Assembly (NCBI GenBank): GCA_938014885.1
Contig: CALLQI010000024.1
Coordinates: forward strand, 113,219-177,218
Source of the DNA: an uncultured bacterium
GTDB lineage: Bacteria > Planctomycetota > UBA8742 > UBA2392
Length of the DNA stretch: 64,000 nt
Reading direction: 5' to 3'
Part shown: positions 1 to 7,452 of the stretch, in pieces
How the letters are laid out: every line of letters starts with the position of its first letter
Position numbering within the stretch: the stretch's first letter is position 1
Translations under genes and position numbers: made by a program
Notes under the pieces: model-generated
The model's input: the letters and a program-made list of their open reading frames with translations, nothing else
What the model was told of the DNA's origin: nothing
Database searches by the model: none

Positions 1-680
1 TCGCCGATCATGATGACGGCGTCCGTGTTCGGGTCCGCGTTGAATTCGCGCAGCACGTCGATGAAGTTGGTGCCGTTGACCGGGTCGCCGCCGATGCCGA
101 CGCAGGTGCTTTGGCCCAGGCCCAGGTTGGTCACCTGGTGCACCGCTTCATATGTCAGGGTCCCGCTGCGGCTGACAATGCCGATGCGGCCGGGCTTGTG
201 GATGTGGCCGGGCATGATGCCGATCTTGCATTCGCCGGGTGTGATGACGCCAGGGCAGTTGGGGCCGATCAGGCGGGTCAGCGGGTATTTGTCGGTCAGC
301 AATTTGCGGACGCGCACCATGTCCATGACCGGGATGCCTTCGGTGATACAGATGACCAGGCGCACGCCCGCGTCAGCGGCTTCCAGGATGGCATCGGCCG
401 CCAGCGGGGGAGGCACGAAGATCATGCTTGCGTCCACGCCGACTTCGCGCACCGCGTCGTTGACGGTGTTGAAGATCGGGATGCGGGCCTCAGAGCCGTC
501 GGGGCGCTTGATGACGCTTCCGGCGGGGTCTTTGTCGAACACCTGGCCGCCCTTGCCGGGCGTTACGCCGCCGACAAAGTTGGTGCCGTACTCAATGCAG
601 CGGGCGCTGTGAAACGCGCCGTGCTTGCCGGTGATGCCCTGGCAGATGACGCGGGTGGCTTTGCTGACGAAGATCGACAT
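1..680 (-). CDS. sucD: Succinyl-CoA synthetase alpha subunit, C-terminus beyond window
   Basis: TCA-cycle enzyme that interconverts succinyl-CoA and succinate with NTP formation. I read 226 codons from the ATG at 680 down to the window edge, in the frame ending at base 3. Visible family signatures, in order, are GITGKHGAFHS in the CoA-binding Rossmann domain, GGVTPGKGG, VPPPLAADAI, ITEGIPVMDMV, GPNCPGVITPG and VSRSGTLTYEAV. E. coli SucD is 289 residues with its phosphohistidine near residue 246, so that histidine and about 60 C-terminal residues lie outside the window. The beta subunit gene is not seen. It would be expected upstream, but the neighbour on that side is the unrelated gene ending at 770, so sucC is probably elsewhere. 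Confidence 0.95.
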   Translation of the reverse strand, partial: MSIFVSKATRVICQGITGKHGAFHSARCIEYGTNFVGGVTPGKGGQVFDKDPAGSVIKRPDGSEARIPIFNTVNDAVREVGVDASMIFVPPPLAADAILEAADAGVRLVICITEGIPVMDMVRVRKLLTDKYPLTRLIGPNCPGVITPGECKIGIMPGHIHKPGRIGIVSRSGTLTYEAVHQVTNLGLGQSTCVGIGGDPVNGTNFIDVLREFNADPNTDAVIMIG

Positions 681-769
681 GGCGTTCTCGATGCGGGCCG
701 GTTTGTCAGTTCAATGGCCGGGGTTTCTACCCCGTTTACAGGCTTGCGACAAGCCGCGTTCCGTGCGGC

Positions 770-1660
770 CTACTTTCCCGCGGTGGCCTTTTTTGCAGTG
801 GGCCCCTTGGCTTCGTTGGCGTCGGCGCTGCTTTTGCGCGCTTTCTCCCAGGCTTTGTCGCTGTCCTTGCAGACCTTGGCCCAGTTGCGCTGCGCGAAGA
901 TCACGCTGTAGAAGGCGAACTTGTCGCGCTCTTTGTCGGCCACGACGCCCTTGTCGCCGCCGGGACCGCGCAGCTTGAACAGGGCTTGCGGGGCCTCAAG
1001 GTCGGGTTCAACCAGGCCTTCGGTGATGGCCACGCGCCACATGGCGGCAAACGGGCCGCGCTCAACGTCGTCCCAGGTGATGCCGGCGACGTGAATGCCG
1101 TTCTTTTCCGTGATCAGCTTGGGGTCAAGCGGCACCGGCTGCTCAAGGATCTTCTTCATGTCCACATAGCCCGGGACTTCCGGGTGCTGCGGCAGGCCTG
1201 ATTCGCGCGTGACGGCATCAGATTCTTCGTCGTCGTCATCGCTCGCGACGATGATGTCGCCGTTTTCATTCTTTTCGCCGGGCACTGGCACCGGGATCAC
1301 TTCCGGGATGTCCATCACGTCAAAGTACAGGTTGGTCTTGGTGTACTTGCTGAACACAGCGCGCAGGAAGCGGCGCAGGGCGTAGGCCTTTTGCTCGGCG
1401 TGAGGGGTTCCGGCTTCTTCCAGCACCTCGGTCACTTCGGCCACCGGGCTGACGCGGATTTCATTCCAGTCCACAAAGCGCTTGCGCAGCGCGTTCACAG
1501 CCTTTTCGGCGTTATCGACCGTGTTGTTGCGCATCAGGATGGTCATGCACAGGTGGGTTACGGGGCTGCGGCGGTCCTTTTCGAACATGCCGCCGTAGTC
1601 TTTTTCCCATTTCGAGAGAAGCTTCTTTGCCTTGCTTTGGAGGTCGCGCAGGGTTGCCAT
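770..1660 (-). CDS. Endonuclease III-like N-terminal helical domain protein lacking the catalytic half
   Basis: The 296-residue protein opens with a stretch (about residues 30-90) resembling the start of the endonuclease III fold: HLCMTILMRNNTVDNAEKAV compares with MVLTILSQNTTDPNA in the true nth of this window (48298-49143). The helix-hairpin-helix (LxGxGxKTA), the catalytic Asp of the VDTH type and the Cys cluster are all absent. An acidic insert (ASDDDDEESDAV) lies near residue 140, and the C-terminus is Ala/Lys-rich. Glycosylase activity is therefore unlikely; a DNA-binding or structural role is a guess. It is transcribed with the rpsP-side genes, 90 bp downstream of the lipoprotein. Confidence 0.75.
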   Translation of the reverse strand: MATLRDLQSKAKKLLSKWEKDYGGMFEKDRRSPVTHLCMTILMRNNTVDNAEKAVNALRKRFVDWNEIRVSPVAEVTEVLEEAGTPHAEQKAYALRRFLRAVFSKYTKTNLYFDVMDIPEVIPVPVPGEKNENGDIIVASDDDDEESDAVTRESGLPQHPEVPGYVDMKKILEQPVPLDPKLITEKNGIHVAGITWDDVERGPFAAMWRVAITEGLVEPDLEAPQALFKLRGPGGDKGVVADKERDKFAFYSVIFAQRNWAKVCKDSDKAWEKARKSSADANEAKGPTAKKATAGK

Positions 1661-1728
1661 TGTCAGTTCTTTCCGGGCCTGTGGGCTTAGTTTACGGCAG
1701 GTCGATTGTGCTGCGGTGGAACGTGCTG

Positions 1729-1762
1729 CAAGCCTGCTACTTCAAGCCTGCTACTTCAAGCC
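1729..1762. repeat. 14-bp tandem duplication over a stop codon
   Basis: The unit CAAGCCTGCTACTT occurs at 1729-1742 and again at 1743-1756, followed by a 6-base partial copy. On the minus strand it contains the AAG TAG end of the lipoprotein gene that stops at 1751. The duplication therefore repeats that gene's last codons and stop just beyond its real end. Confidence 0.85.
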
Positions 1763-2749
1763 TTCCACCCAGGCGGTCCACTGTCGCCATGAGTCAAGCT
1801 GGTCAGCGGCAGGAGCGTACGGGTTATAGCCCGGAGGCTCAAGCTCCGGGCTCAGTTTTGCATGCATCCGGTGCAGCAGCGCCAGCACATCGGCGCGGAC
1901 CGCGTCGGGCACCGGGCGAATCCATTCCGCCAGCGTGACTTTGCCATTGCCGTCGTGGTCCATGGACGCAAACGCATCGTTGCTGCCTGTATATTCGGTC
2001 CGGCTGAGACCGCCGTCGGCGTCAGTATCAAGCGCAGCGAACTCGTCACGCGTGCCGGCTTCCAGGAACTTCAGCAGGAAGCGGCGCTGTGTCAGGTCAA
2101 GCTCATTCGGGTACTGCCCGAAGCGTCGCACGACAGCCCAACGCACGCGACGCTCAGGGTCGGCGATTGCGCCCAGCAGGCGGGTGCGCTGGGCACCCGG
2201 CCCGTGAATCTGCAGCACTCGTGAACAGATCACCCGAAGTTCAATTTCTTCACTGCTGAGGCCTTCAGCGGCTGATGCGCGCACGATTTCGGCCTCTGAT
2301 TCGGACAGGTCGCCGAATTCTTGCGGTGACAGGTCGGCCAGGTAGCGGGCGGCTTCGCGGCGGCGCTCAAGGTCACCGGCATCCAGGTCAAGGTAGGCGG
2401 CCGCAGCCAGCGTACCGTCGACACCGGCCTGGCGCAGCCTGTTACGGGCCTGCACGGCGTGCAGCGGAATGGGATGTGACAGGTCGGTCACGGCGTTTTG
2501 CAGCGATGGCGGCGGCGGATCGTCGGGGCCGGCGCGCGTGGCATCAACCGGCGGACGCGCAGGCGGCTTGAGCAGCGTGCCGCTGCTGCGCATTTCGTCA
2601 TCCATCTCAAGGGGACGTGGGGGGGGCACAACGCACCCCCCCGCGATCGCGAGTAGTGATACGACTAGGCCGAGGCAGAGCCCGAGGCGCGCTTGCGCAG
2701 CTCGGTTCCGACCTTCTTGTTCAGGCCCTGCTTGCGCAGCAGGTTCCAT
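1751..2749 (-). CDS. Lipoprotein with HEAT-like helices and two EF-hands
   Basis: Probable exported lipoprotein of unknown role. A hydrophobic segment (LGLCLGLVVSLLAIAGGC) ends in a lipobox-like IAGGC. It is followed by a Pro-rich linker, Arg/Ala-rich HEAT-like helices (DLERRREAARYLADL; RVRWAVVRRFG) and two EF-hand loops, DTDADGGLSRTEY and DHDGNGKVTLAEW. The start is uncertain: no ATG, GTG or TTG lies between the rpsP stop and the signal peptide. The nearest in-frame ATG (2749) falls inside rpsP and would give an 85-bp overlap and a 40-residue leader before the lipobox Cys. A G8/C8 tract flanks the lipobox codons. Confidence 0.7.
   Translation of the reverse strand: MEPAAQAGPEQEGRNRAAQARLGLCLGLVVSLLAIAGGCVVPPPRPLEMDDEMRSSGTLLKPPARPPVDATRAGPDDPPPPSLQNAVTDLSHPIPLHAVQARNRLRQAGVDGTLAAAAYLDLDAGDLERRREAARYLADLSPQEFGDLSESEAEIVRASAAEGLSSEEIELRVICSRVLQIHGPGAQRTRLLGAIADPERRVRWAVVRRFGQYPNELDLTQRRFLLKFLEAGTRDEFAALDTDADGGLSRTEYTGSNDAFASMDHDGNGKVTLAEWIRPVPDAVRADVLALLHRMHAKLSPELEPPGYNPYAPAADQLDSWRQWTAWVEGLK
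2620..2644. repeat. G8...C8 homopolymer hairpin across a lipobox
   Basis: Eight G (2620-2627) and eight C (2637-2644) are separated by nine bases, forming an 8-bp stem. On the coding (minus) strand the tract encodes the residues either side of the lipobox Cys. Homopolymers of this length are prone to slippage. Confidence 0.8.
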
Positions 2750-2964
2750 ACCGTGTCGCTGGGCTGGGCACCCTTGCTGATCCAGTGCTCGACGCGCGCG
2801 CGGTCGATCACCAGGCGCTGCTCCGAGGTGTTGGGGAGGTTCGGGTTGTAGTGCCCCAGAATCTCGAGGAATCGGCCGTCGCGCGGGCTGGTCGTTTCCG
2901 CGGCCACAAGCCGGAAAGTCGCGTAATGCCTGCGTCCCGTCCGTGAGAGACGAATCTTCACCAT
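2665..2964 (-). CDS. rpsP: 30S ribosomal protein S16
   Basis: Small-subunit ribosomal protein bS16. The protein begins MVKIRLSRTGRRHYATFRLV, with the family-typical KIRL start, then DGRFLEILGHYNP and a C-terminal Ala/Lys tail. It is 99 residues, close to the usual 80-100. The ATG at 2964 is preceded by an AGGAGA Shine-Dalgarno site. In most bacteria rpsP lies in an ffh-rpsP-rimM-trmD-rplS cluster. Here rimM, trmD and rplS are absent, and the gene on the ffh side (3133-3747) encodes only an SRP54 M-domain-like protein. The downstream lipoprotein gene overlaps or abuts its 3' end. Confidence 0.97.
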   Translation of the reverse strand: MVKIRLSRTGRRHYATFRLVAAETTSPRDGRFLEILGHYNPNLPNTSEQRLVIDRARVEHWISKGAQPSDTVWNLLRKQGLNKKVGTELRKRASGSASA

Positions 2965-3132
2965 AGCTGCTGTCTCCTGCACTCTTTCTCATGCACGGCT
3001 GCTTCACACGGCCGGCGTACCTGACCTTGAAGTACCGGACATACCGGCAACAGTCCGATCAGGGCGCGAAAGGGTAATCACGAAGGGCAGCGGGCGCAAG
3101 TGGCCGACGAGTAATCGCGCGCGCCGCGCCGG

Positions 3133-3747
3133 TTACGGCTTCCAGTCTTTCGGAAGGCGGTTTTTGGGCACATAGGGCGCGTCAAGGTCAAACAGATTGT
3201 CCATGGCCGCCGGGTCGGTACTGTTTTCTGGCTTGGGCTGGCTTTCGGTTTTGCGCAGGGGCTGGGTGTTGCGGCGCGCGTTGATGCTGCCGTCAAGCAG
3301 CCCGCGCAGGATGTGCACCGCGTTTTCCTGGTTGCCCAGGTCAAGGCCGGGCAGGTTGCTGAACAGCAGCCGCACGTCGATGCCTTTGCCGTTTTCGGTG
3401 CGCAGGCCCGCCAGGATTTCGCGGGCGCGGCTGAATGTCTCGCACAGGCTGTCTACTTCTTCGAGGTCGCAGCCCGACTTGAAAGCCACTTCGCGCCGGC
3501 GCAGTTCATCCAGATGCTCGGGATGGGCGCGTTCTTCGGCGGTCATGACGGCCGAGATGCGCTCGAGCCGTTCGATGTGTTCTTCAATATCGTGCTCGAT
3601 TTCGTGGATCAGTTCGTTCAGGGTTGAGGCGTCGACGCCAAGGCGCGCGCCCTCAAGTGCCTGGCGGACCTGGTCGGACAACTGCATCTGCCTCAGTTCC
3701 TTCATCGAGGCGATCAGGTTGTCGAGGCTGAAATTCTTTGGGTCCAC
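3133..3747 (-). CDS. Stand-alone SRP54/Ffh M-domain-like protein
   Basis: The 204-residue protein has a GTG start with GGGAG seven bases upstream. Residues about 5-115 follow the order of the Ffh M domain. FSLDNLIASMKELRQM matches the opening FxLxDFLEQLxQxxxM. IERLERISAVMTAEERAHPE matches MEAIINSMTxxERxxPE. RRREVAFKSG followed by EEVDSLCETF matches the RNA-binding helix-turn-helix RRxRIAxGSGxxxxxVNxLLxxF. No NG GTPase domain precedes it and the Met-rich tail is absent; residues 115-204 are an unrelated, probably disordered extension. Its position next to rpsP is where ffh normally lies. I infer a diverged M-domain paralogue that may bind SRP RNA or signal sequences; function is unproven. Confidence 0.65.
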   Translation of the reverse strand: MDPKNFSLDNLIASMKELRQMQLSDQVRQALEGARLGVDASTLNELIHEIEHDIEEHIERLERISAVMTAEERAHPEHLDELRRREVAFKSGCDLEEVDSLCETFSRAREILAGLRTENGKGIDVRLLFSNLPGLDLGNQENAVHILRGLLDGSINARRNTQPLRKTESQPKPENSTDPAAMDNLFDLDAPYVPKNRLPKDWKP

Positions 3748-3837
3748 AGGCGGCTCCCGGTGCGCGATAAGTATAGCCCAGTTGCTGCATTAAGTCGCGG
3801 CTTTCTGGAGCCGAATCTTTAACGCCCAGCAAGCACA

Positions 3838-4160
3838 ACTTGTTTCACGTGACTCAAGGCCCGCCCTGGCAGACACAAAGCAACTGCAACTTCACGCAGT
3901 GACGCACAGAACGGCAACTGAATGTTGCGAGTGGCCGCCGTAGCCGATGCAGGAGAGGCGTTCAGCCGCCGAGCACGCCAAGAGTGCCAAGAACTGCCAG
4001 CGACTCTGCAAGTCTGCACGAGTCCGCAGTAGTCCCTAAGAAAAACGCAGTTGCAGTTCTTCGTGGTTCTTTGTGGCCCTTCGTGGGAAAAAGCCGTTGC
4101 CGTTCTCAGCGTCTCCGCGTGAGACCGAAGTTGCAGTTCTTCGTCGCGCCAGCCCTTGCA
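3838..4160. repeat. Modular intergenic repeat element (copy A)
   Basis: The 414-bp gap has no credible gene. It holds CTTCGTGG arrays near 4058-4088, a TCTCCGCGT block near 4109, and GGCAACTG or CAGTTGC linkers. The segment 3925-4002 is a diverged copy of 24451-24526 in copy B, sharing GGCCGCCGT, CGCCAAG and CTGCCAGCG blocks in the same order. Confidence 0.75.
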
Positions 4161-4161
4161 T

Positions 4162-5811
4162 TCAGCGGTGCTTGGCGAATTCCCAGATGATGAAGAAGCA
4201 CTGCGTGCAGATTACCGCGAGAATGCCCCACAGCAGCGTGCGGTGCACGGCCTTGGCCACGTCGTCTTCACTTGAGGCCGGGGCCAGCCCGAACATCGCC
4301 GCCAGCGACCCGCCGATAAACCCGCTGGCAAGGATCTTGGCCCACAGGAATTCGCGCCAGTACGGCGCGTACTCAAGCCCGTCGGACATCAGCGTCAATG
4401 CCAACCCCAGCGACGCGCCTTCGTGGCCGGCGACGTAAATCAGCGCCGCCAGCGTCACGCCGGAATAGCACGCGATCAGCGTTGCCAGCGCCATTGCTGC
4501 GGTCTGCGCCAGCACCACCGGCACCAGCCCGAAGCTTTCAACGGGCCAGCGCGCCAGCGCCAGCGTTTCCAGCATGCCGCTGCGAACGCCGCTGGCCAGC
4601 CGCGCCGCCTGTGCGGCACCCAGCTTGCCGGTAATCAGCGCCGCTGCCCCGAGCGGCAACACCACGCGAACCAGCGTGTGGCCGGTTGCCTGCAGAATCT
4701 CTTCCAGCAACAGCGGCTCAACAAGTTCCGGGCGCGGCAGCTGCTCGAAAATGAAGTAGGCCACTGTGCCGCCGATCAGCAGCGCCCCCAGCCACGAAAA
4801 CAGATGTGTGCCCGGGCTCAGCGCTTCAAACAGTGCCTTGCGCAGCGTGAAGCCGGGGCGCTTGATCCGCACCAGCCCGTACAGGAATGCCAGCGGGGCC
4901 AGAATCGCACCGCCGAGCATCGCCATGGACTCAGCCAGTGTGTTGCGCGCCTTGGCCAGCAGCGGGTTCACCGGGCGGCCGGCCTCAATCTTGAGTTTGC
5001 CGACTTCACCCTGGATGGGTGCGAGGTCAGGGCCGAGTTCGCATTCGAAGATGCGCACAGTTTTGGCGCCGCCGGCGCGGTCCACTTCCGGCGGCTCTTG
5101 ACCTGTAAAGACGTGCGGGTCGTGGGTGATGACCATGACGATGCTGTCGCGTTTGCGCGCGTAATCAAGCAACTCGCGCGCCAGCGACTTGGCGGCCACG
5201 GCATCAAGCCCCGCCGTGGGTTCGTCAGCGATCACCAGCGGCGGTGGCGGCTCGGATTCGCCGCGTTTCAGCAGCGCGCGCACGGCGGAAAGTCGCATGC
5301 GTTCGCCGCCCGACGCATGCGAGACCTTGGCCGGCAGCTTCATCAAGTGGAAGCGCGCCGCCATGTGTTCGGCGTTGGCGGTGGCAGAAGCCTTGTCCAG
5401 CGCGCCGTACAGCCGCACGTTGTCGAGCGTGCTGAGGCCGTCGATGAAGCCGAGCTTTTCACTCTGCGGCAGGTAGGCGATCTGGCGGCGCGCGTCGGGG
5501 TTGTAGCTTTCGCCGGCCCACAGCGTGTGTTCGACACCGATGGCGTCGGTCAGCGTCGCTTCGCCGCGAGCTGAAACGCGGGGGTTGGCAAGCTCGCCCA
5601 GGCCCAGCAGCGCGCGCACGAAGCTGCTTTTGCCGCTGCCGGACGGGCCCCACAGCACGTACAGCCGCCCCGAGTGCAGGCTCACGGGTGCCTGCAAGCG
5701 CAGCACGTCGGCGCCCAGCTTCACTTCCAGTTCAGTGATGCGAAGGCCGGGCCCGGCTGTGCTGTCCGTGCGGGCCGGCTTGGGCTGGGCTTGCGTGGCG
5801 GCCTCGCTCAC
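4162..5811 (-). CDS. ABC ATPase fused to an MlaE-type permease (lipid transport)
   Basis: A single 549-residue polypeptide that in most bacteria is two subunits (MlaF and MlaE) of the phospholipid ABC transporter. The N-terminal half has Walker A GPSGSGKSS near residue 55, the signature ASGGERMRLS, Walker B LVIADEPTAGLD and the H-loop VITHD. The C-terminal half is a multi-spanning membrane domain in which ALITGKLGAAQAARLAS resembles the MlaE stretch containing the G(R/K)xGAAxAAEL motif. The GTG start overlaps the upstream stop in a GTGA junction (5808-5811), so translation is probably coupled. The upstream gene looks like an MCE substrate-binding partner, and a second MCE protein is at 33510. 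Confidence 0.82.
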   Translation of the reverse strand: MSEAATQAQPKPARTDSTAGPGLRITELEVKLGADVLRLQAPVSLHSGRLYVLWGPSGSGKSSFVRALLGLGELANPRVSARGEATLTDAIGVEHTLWAGESYNPDARRQIAYLPQSEKLGFIDGLSTLDNVRLYGALDKASATANAEHMAARFHLMKLPAKVSHASGGERMRLSAVRALLKRGESEPPPPLVIADEPTAGLDAVAAKSLARELLDYARKRDSIVMVITHDPHVFTGQEPPEVDRAGGAKTVRIFECELGPDLAPIQGEVGKLKIEAGRPVNPLLAKARNTLAESMAMLGGAILAPLAFLYGLVRIKRPGFTLRKALFEALSPGTHLFSWLGALLIGGTVAYFIFEQLPRPELVEPLLLEEILQATGHTLVRVVLPLGAAALITGKLGAAQAARLASGVRSGMLETLALARWPVESFGLVPVVLAQTAAMALATLIACYSGVTLAALIYVAGHEGASLGLALTLMSDGLEYAPYWREFLWAKILASGFIGGSLAAMFGLAPASSEDDVAKAVHRTLLWGILAVICTQCFFIIWEFAKHR

Positions 5812-7019
5812 TTACGGTCCTTTTCGAGGCGCGGCATGATCCACTCAAATGCAACGTTGCCGCCGGCGTTTTCGGCCGGGGCAATCACCAGCAGTGGGTC
5901 GCGCGTGATGCCGAGGCTGCTGCGCAGCGCATAGGCCAGCATCAGCCGCGGTCCACCCTGCGTGGTCAGCAGGCGGCGATCCGCAAAGTCGTTGGCGTAC
6001 TCTTCCGCGGCCTGCAGCACGCCGTCTTCGCCTTCCAGCCAGCTTGGCACCAGGGCTTTCTCGTACAGCTTCGGGCCCCACTTTTCTTCGAACTTGGCCA
6101 CGAAATCGGCGCGGCGCTTGTTCATGACGACGTTGAACTTCTCTTTGATTTCTTTGTCGTTGTCTTTCAGGAATGTCTCGACTTCTTCTTCCAGCGCGAT
6201 GCGTAGGGCGGCCGCGCGCTCAGGCGTCAGGAAGTCGCTGTTGCTTTCTTCGGGCGCGTTTTCGCCGCCGAAGATGCCTTTGACCCAGCCTTTCACTTTC
6301 TCGTAGCTGTTGCCCGCGCCGTCTTTGGCCTTGCGCAGCACGCCTTCGGCCACGCCGCTTACGCCGATCACTTCCCAGGCCCGGTTCGCGAGGCGGTTCA
6401 GCAGTTGCTCTTCCAGCGCGGCCATTTCGACGCGCAGGTCGGCGATTGTGGTGTCCAGCAGTGCGCGGTCTTCCGGGTCAAGCTCATCGAAGCTTTCGGT
6501 GACTTCCTTGGTGATGCGCACCTTCAATGGCGGCAGCACGTGTTTCTCGATGGCCGGCCACAGTTTGTCGCGGGCAATCTTGGCCTCTTCGCGCGGGATG
6601 TCAGGGCTGATGATCAGCCGGAACGCGTGTTCGACGCTGTCCGTGGGGGCTGCACCGCGCAGCTTGCCACCGGTGCTCATGGCGCCGGCGGCTGCGGGCG
6701 TCAGCAGCACGGTCAGTTCGGTCTGGTTTTCTCGCGGCTCAGCCTTGATGACGCGGCCGACAATCTCGGCCTCGCCGTCTTTGCCTTCGCGATACACCAG
6801 TCCGCCGACCCGCGCGCCAAGTTCATTGGGCACCAGGCAGATGACGGTGCTTTCGCGGTCCGGTGCGGCTTCACGGCTGATTTCGGCAACGCCGTCGGCG
6901 GCGCGGCCGGCGGCTTCGGTGGTGCTGAACGCCGCAAGCCCGAAGACCAGCGCGCCGCAGGCCGCAAGGCCGGTGCCTACGCGCGCAAGGCGCTGCCAGC
7001 GATAGGAGCGATCCCACAT
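5808..7019 (-). CDS. Membrane-anchored MCE-like (MlaD-type) protein
   Basis: The 403-residue protein has one N-terminal transmembrane or signal segment (residues 13-35). Region 55-130 (GARVGGLVYREGKD, EIVGRVIKAEP, then LTVLL) follows the pattern of an MCE domain, GLxxGxxVxxxGxxVGxV. A long charged helical domain follows. MCE proteins form the periplasmic lipid-binding ring of Mla-like transporters. The ATG at 7019 follows GGAGGTG, and its stop overlaps the start of the fused ATPase-permease by 4 bp. I infer a two-gene lipid-transport operon. The MCE match is weak by eye; the operon context raises confidence. Confidence 0.6.
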   Translation of the reverse strand: MWDRSYRWQRLARVGTGLAACGALVFGLAAFSTTEAAGRAADGVAEISREAAPDRESTVICLVPNELGARVGGLVYREGKDGEAEIVGRVIKAEPRENQTELTVLLTPAAAGAMSTGGKLRGAAPTDSVEHAFRLIISPDIPREEAKIARDKLWPAIEKHVLPPLKVRITKEVTESFDELDPEDRALLDTTIADLRVEMAALEEQLLNRLANRAWEVIGVSGVAEGVLRKAKDGAGNSYEKVKGWVKGIFGGENAPEESNSDFLTPERAAALRIALEEEVETFLKDNDKEIKEKFNVVMNKRRADFVAKFEEKWGPKLYEKALVPSWLEGEDGVLQAAEEYANDFADRRLLTTQGGPRLMLAYALRSSLGITRDPLLVIAPAENAGGNVAFEWIMPRLEKDRK

Positions 7020-7141
7020 ACGTCACCTCCGCCCCCCATGATACTTCGGAATCGTCCCCCAAGCCTTACAAACACACCCCCGCCGTGTAGCCCGAATGCT
7101 TGTCGCATGCCCTTTTACGATGACGGGCAAAAGGGGGTTCC

Positions 7142-7441
7142 ATGGAAATCGCACGGGAAGGGATTGAGCTGCCGTTCACGAAGCACGCCAGCCGCCGCGC
7201 CGCCGGCCGCGCGATTGACCGCGAGGCGATTGCCGCGGTGCTCGAGCACGGCCGCGCGTTCTGGGCCGGGCGCGGGTGCATGGCGTACTTCCTGGGCAAG
7301 CGCACGGTGGCCTGGGCGCGCCGGCGCTATCGCGTGTGCCTTGAACGCTTCCGCGACATCGCGGTGATCCTGTCACCGGAAGGCAAGCTGATCACGGTAG
7401 AGCACTGCCACCGCCCGCCACGTCACTGGAAAAGGGCGTGA
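7142..7441 (+). CDS. DUF4258-like small protein
   Basis: The 99-residue basic protein has a G-rich ribosome site (AAGGGGG) before the ATG. The pattern FTKHASRRAAGRAIDREAIAAVLEHGRAFWAGRG, read in two parts, resembles DUF4258, where an SxHAxxRMxxRxI start is followed by a helix and a beta-sheet core ending in a conserved His-containing strand (ITVEHCHRP). Some family members act as RelE-fold-like toxins, but no antitoxin candidate is next to it. It is convergent with the kinase ending at 7453. Function unknown. Confidence 0.6.
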   Translation: MEIAREGIELPFTKHASRRAAGRAIDREAIAAVLEHGRAFWAGRGCMAYFLGKRTVAWARRRYRVCLERFRDIAVILSPEGKLITVEHCHRPPRHWKRA

Positions 7442-7452
7442 GCTGGCCGGCG

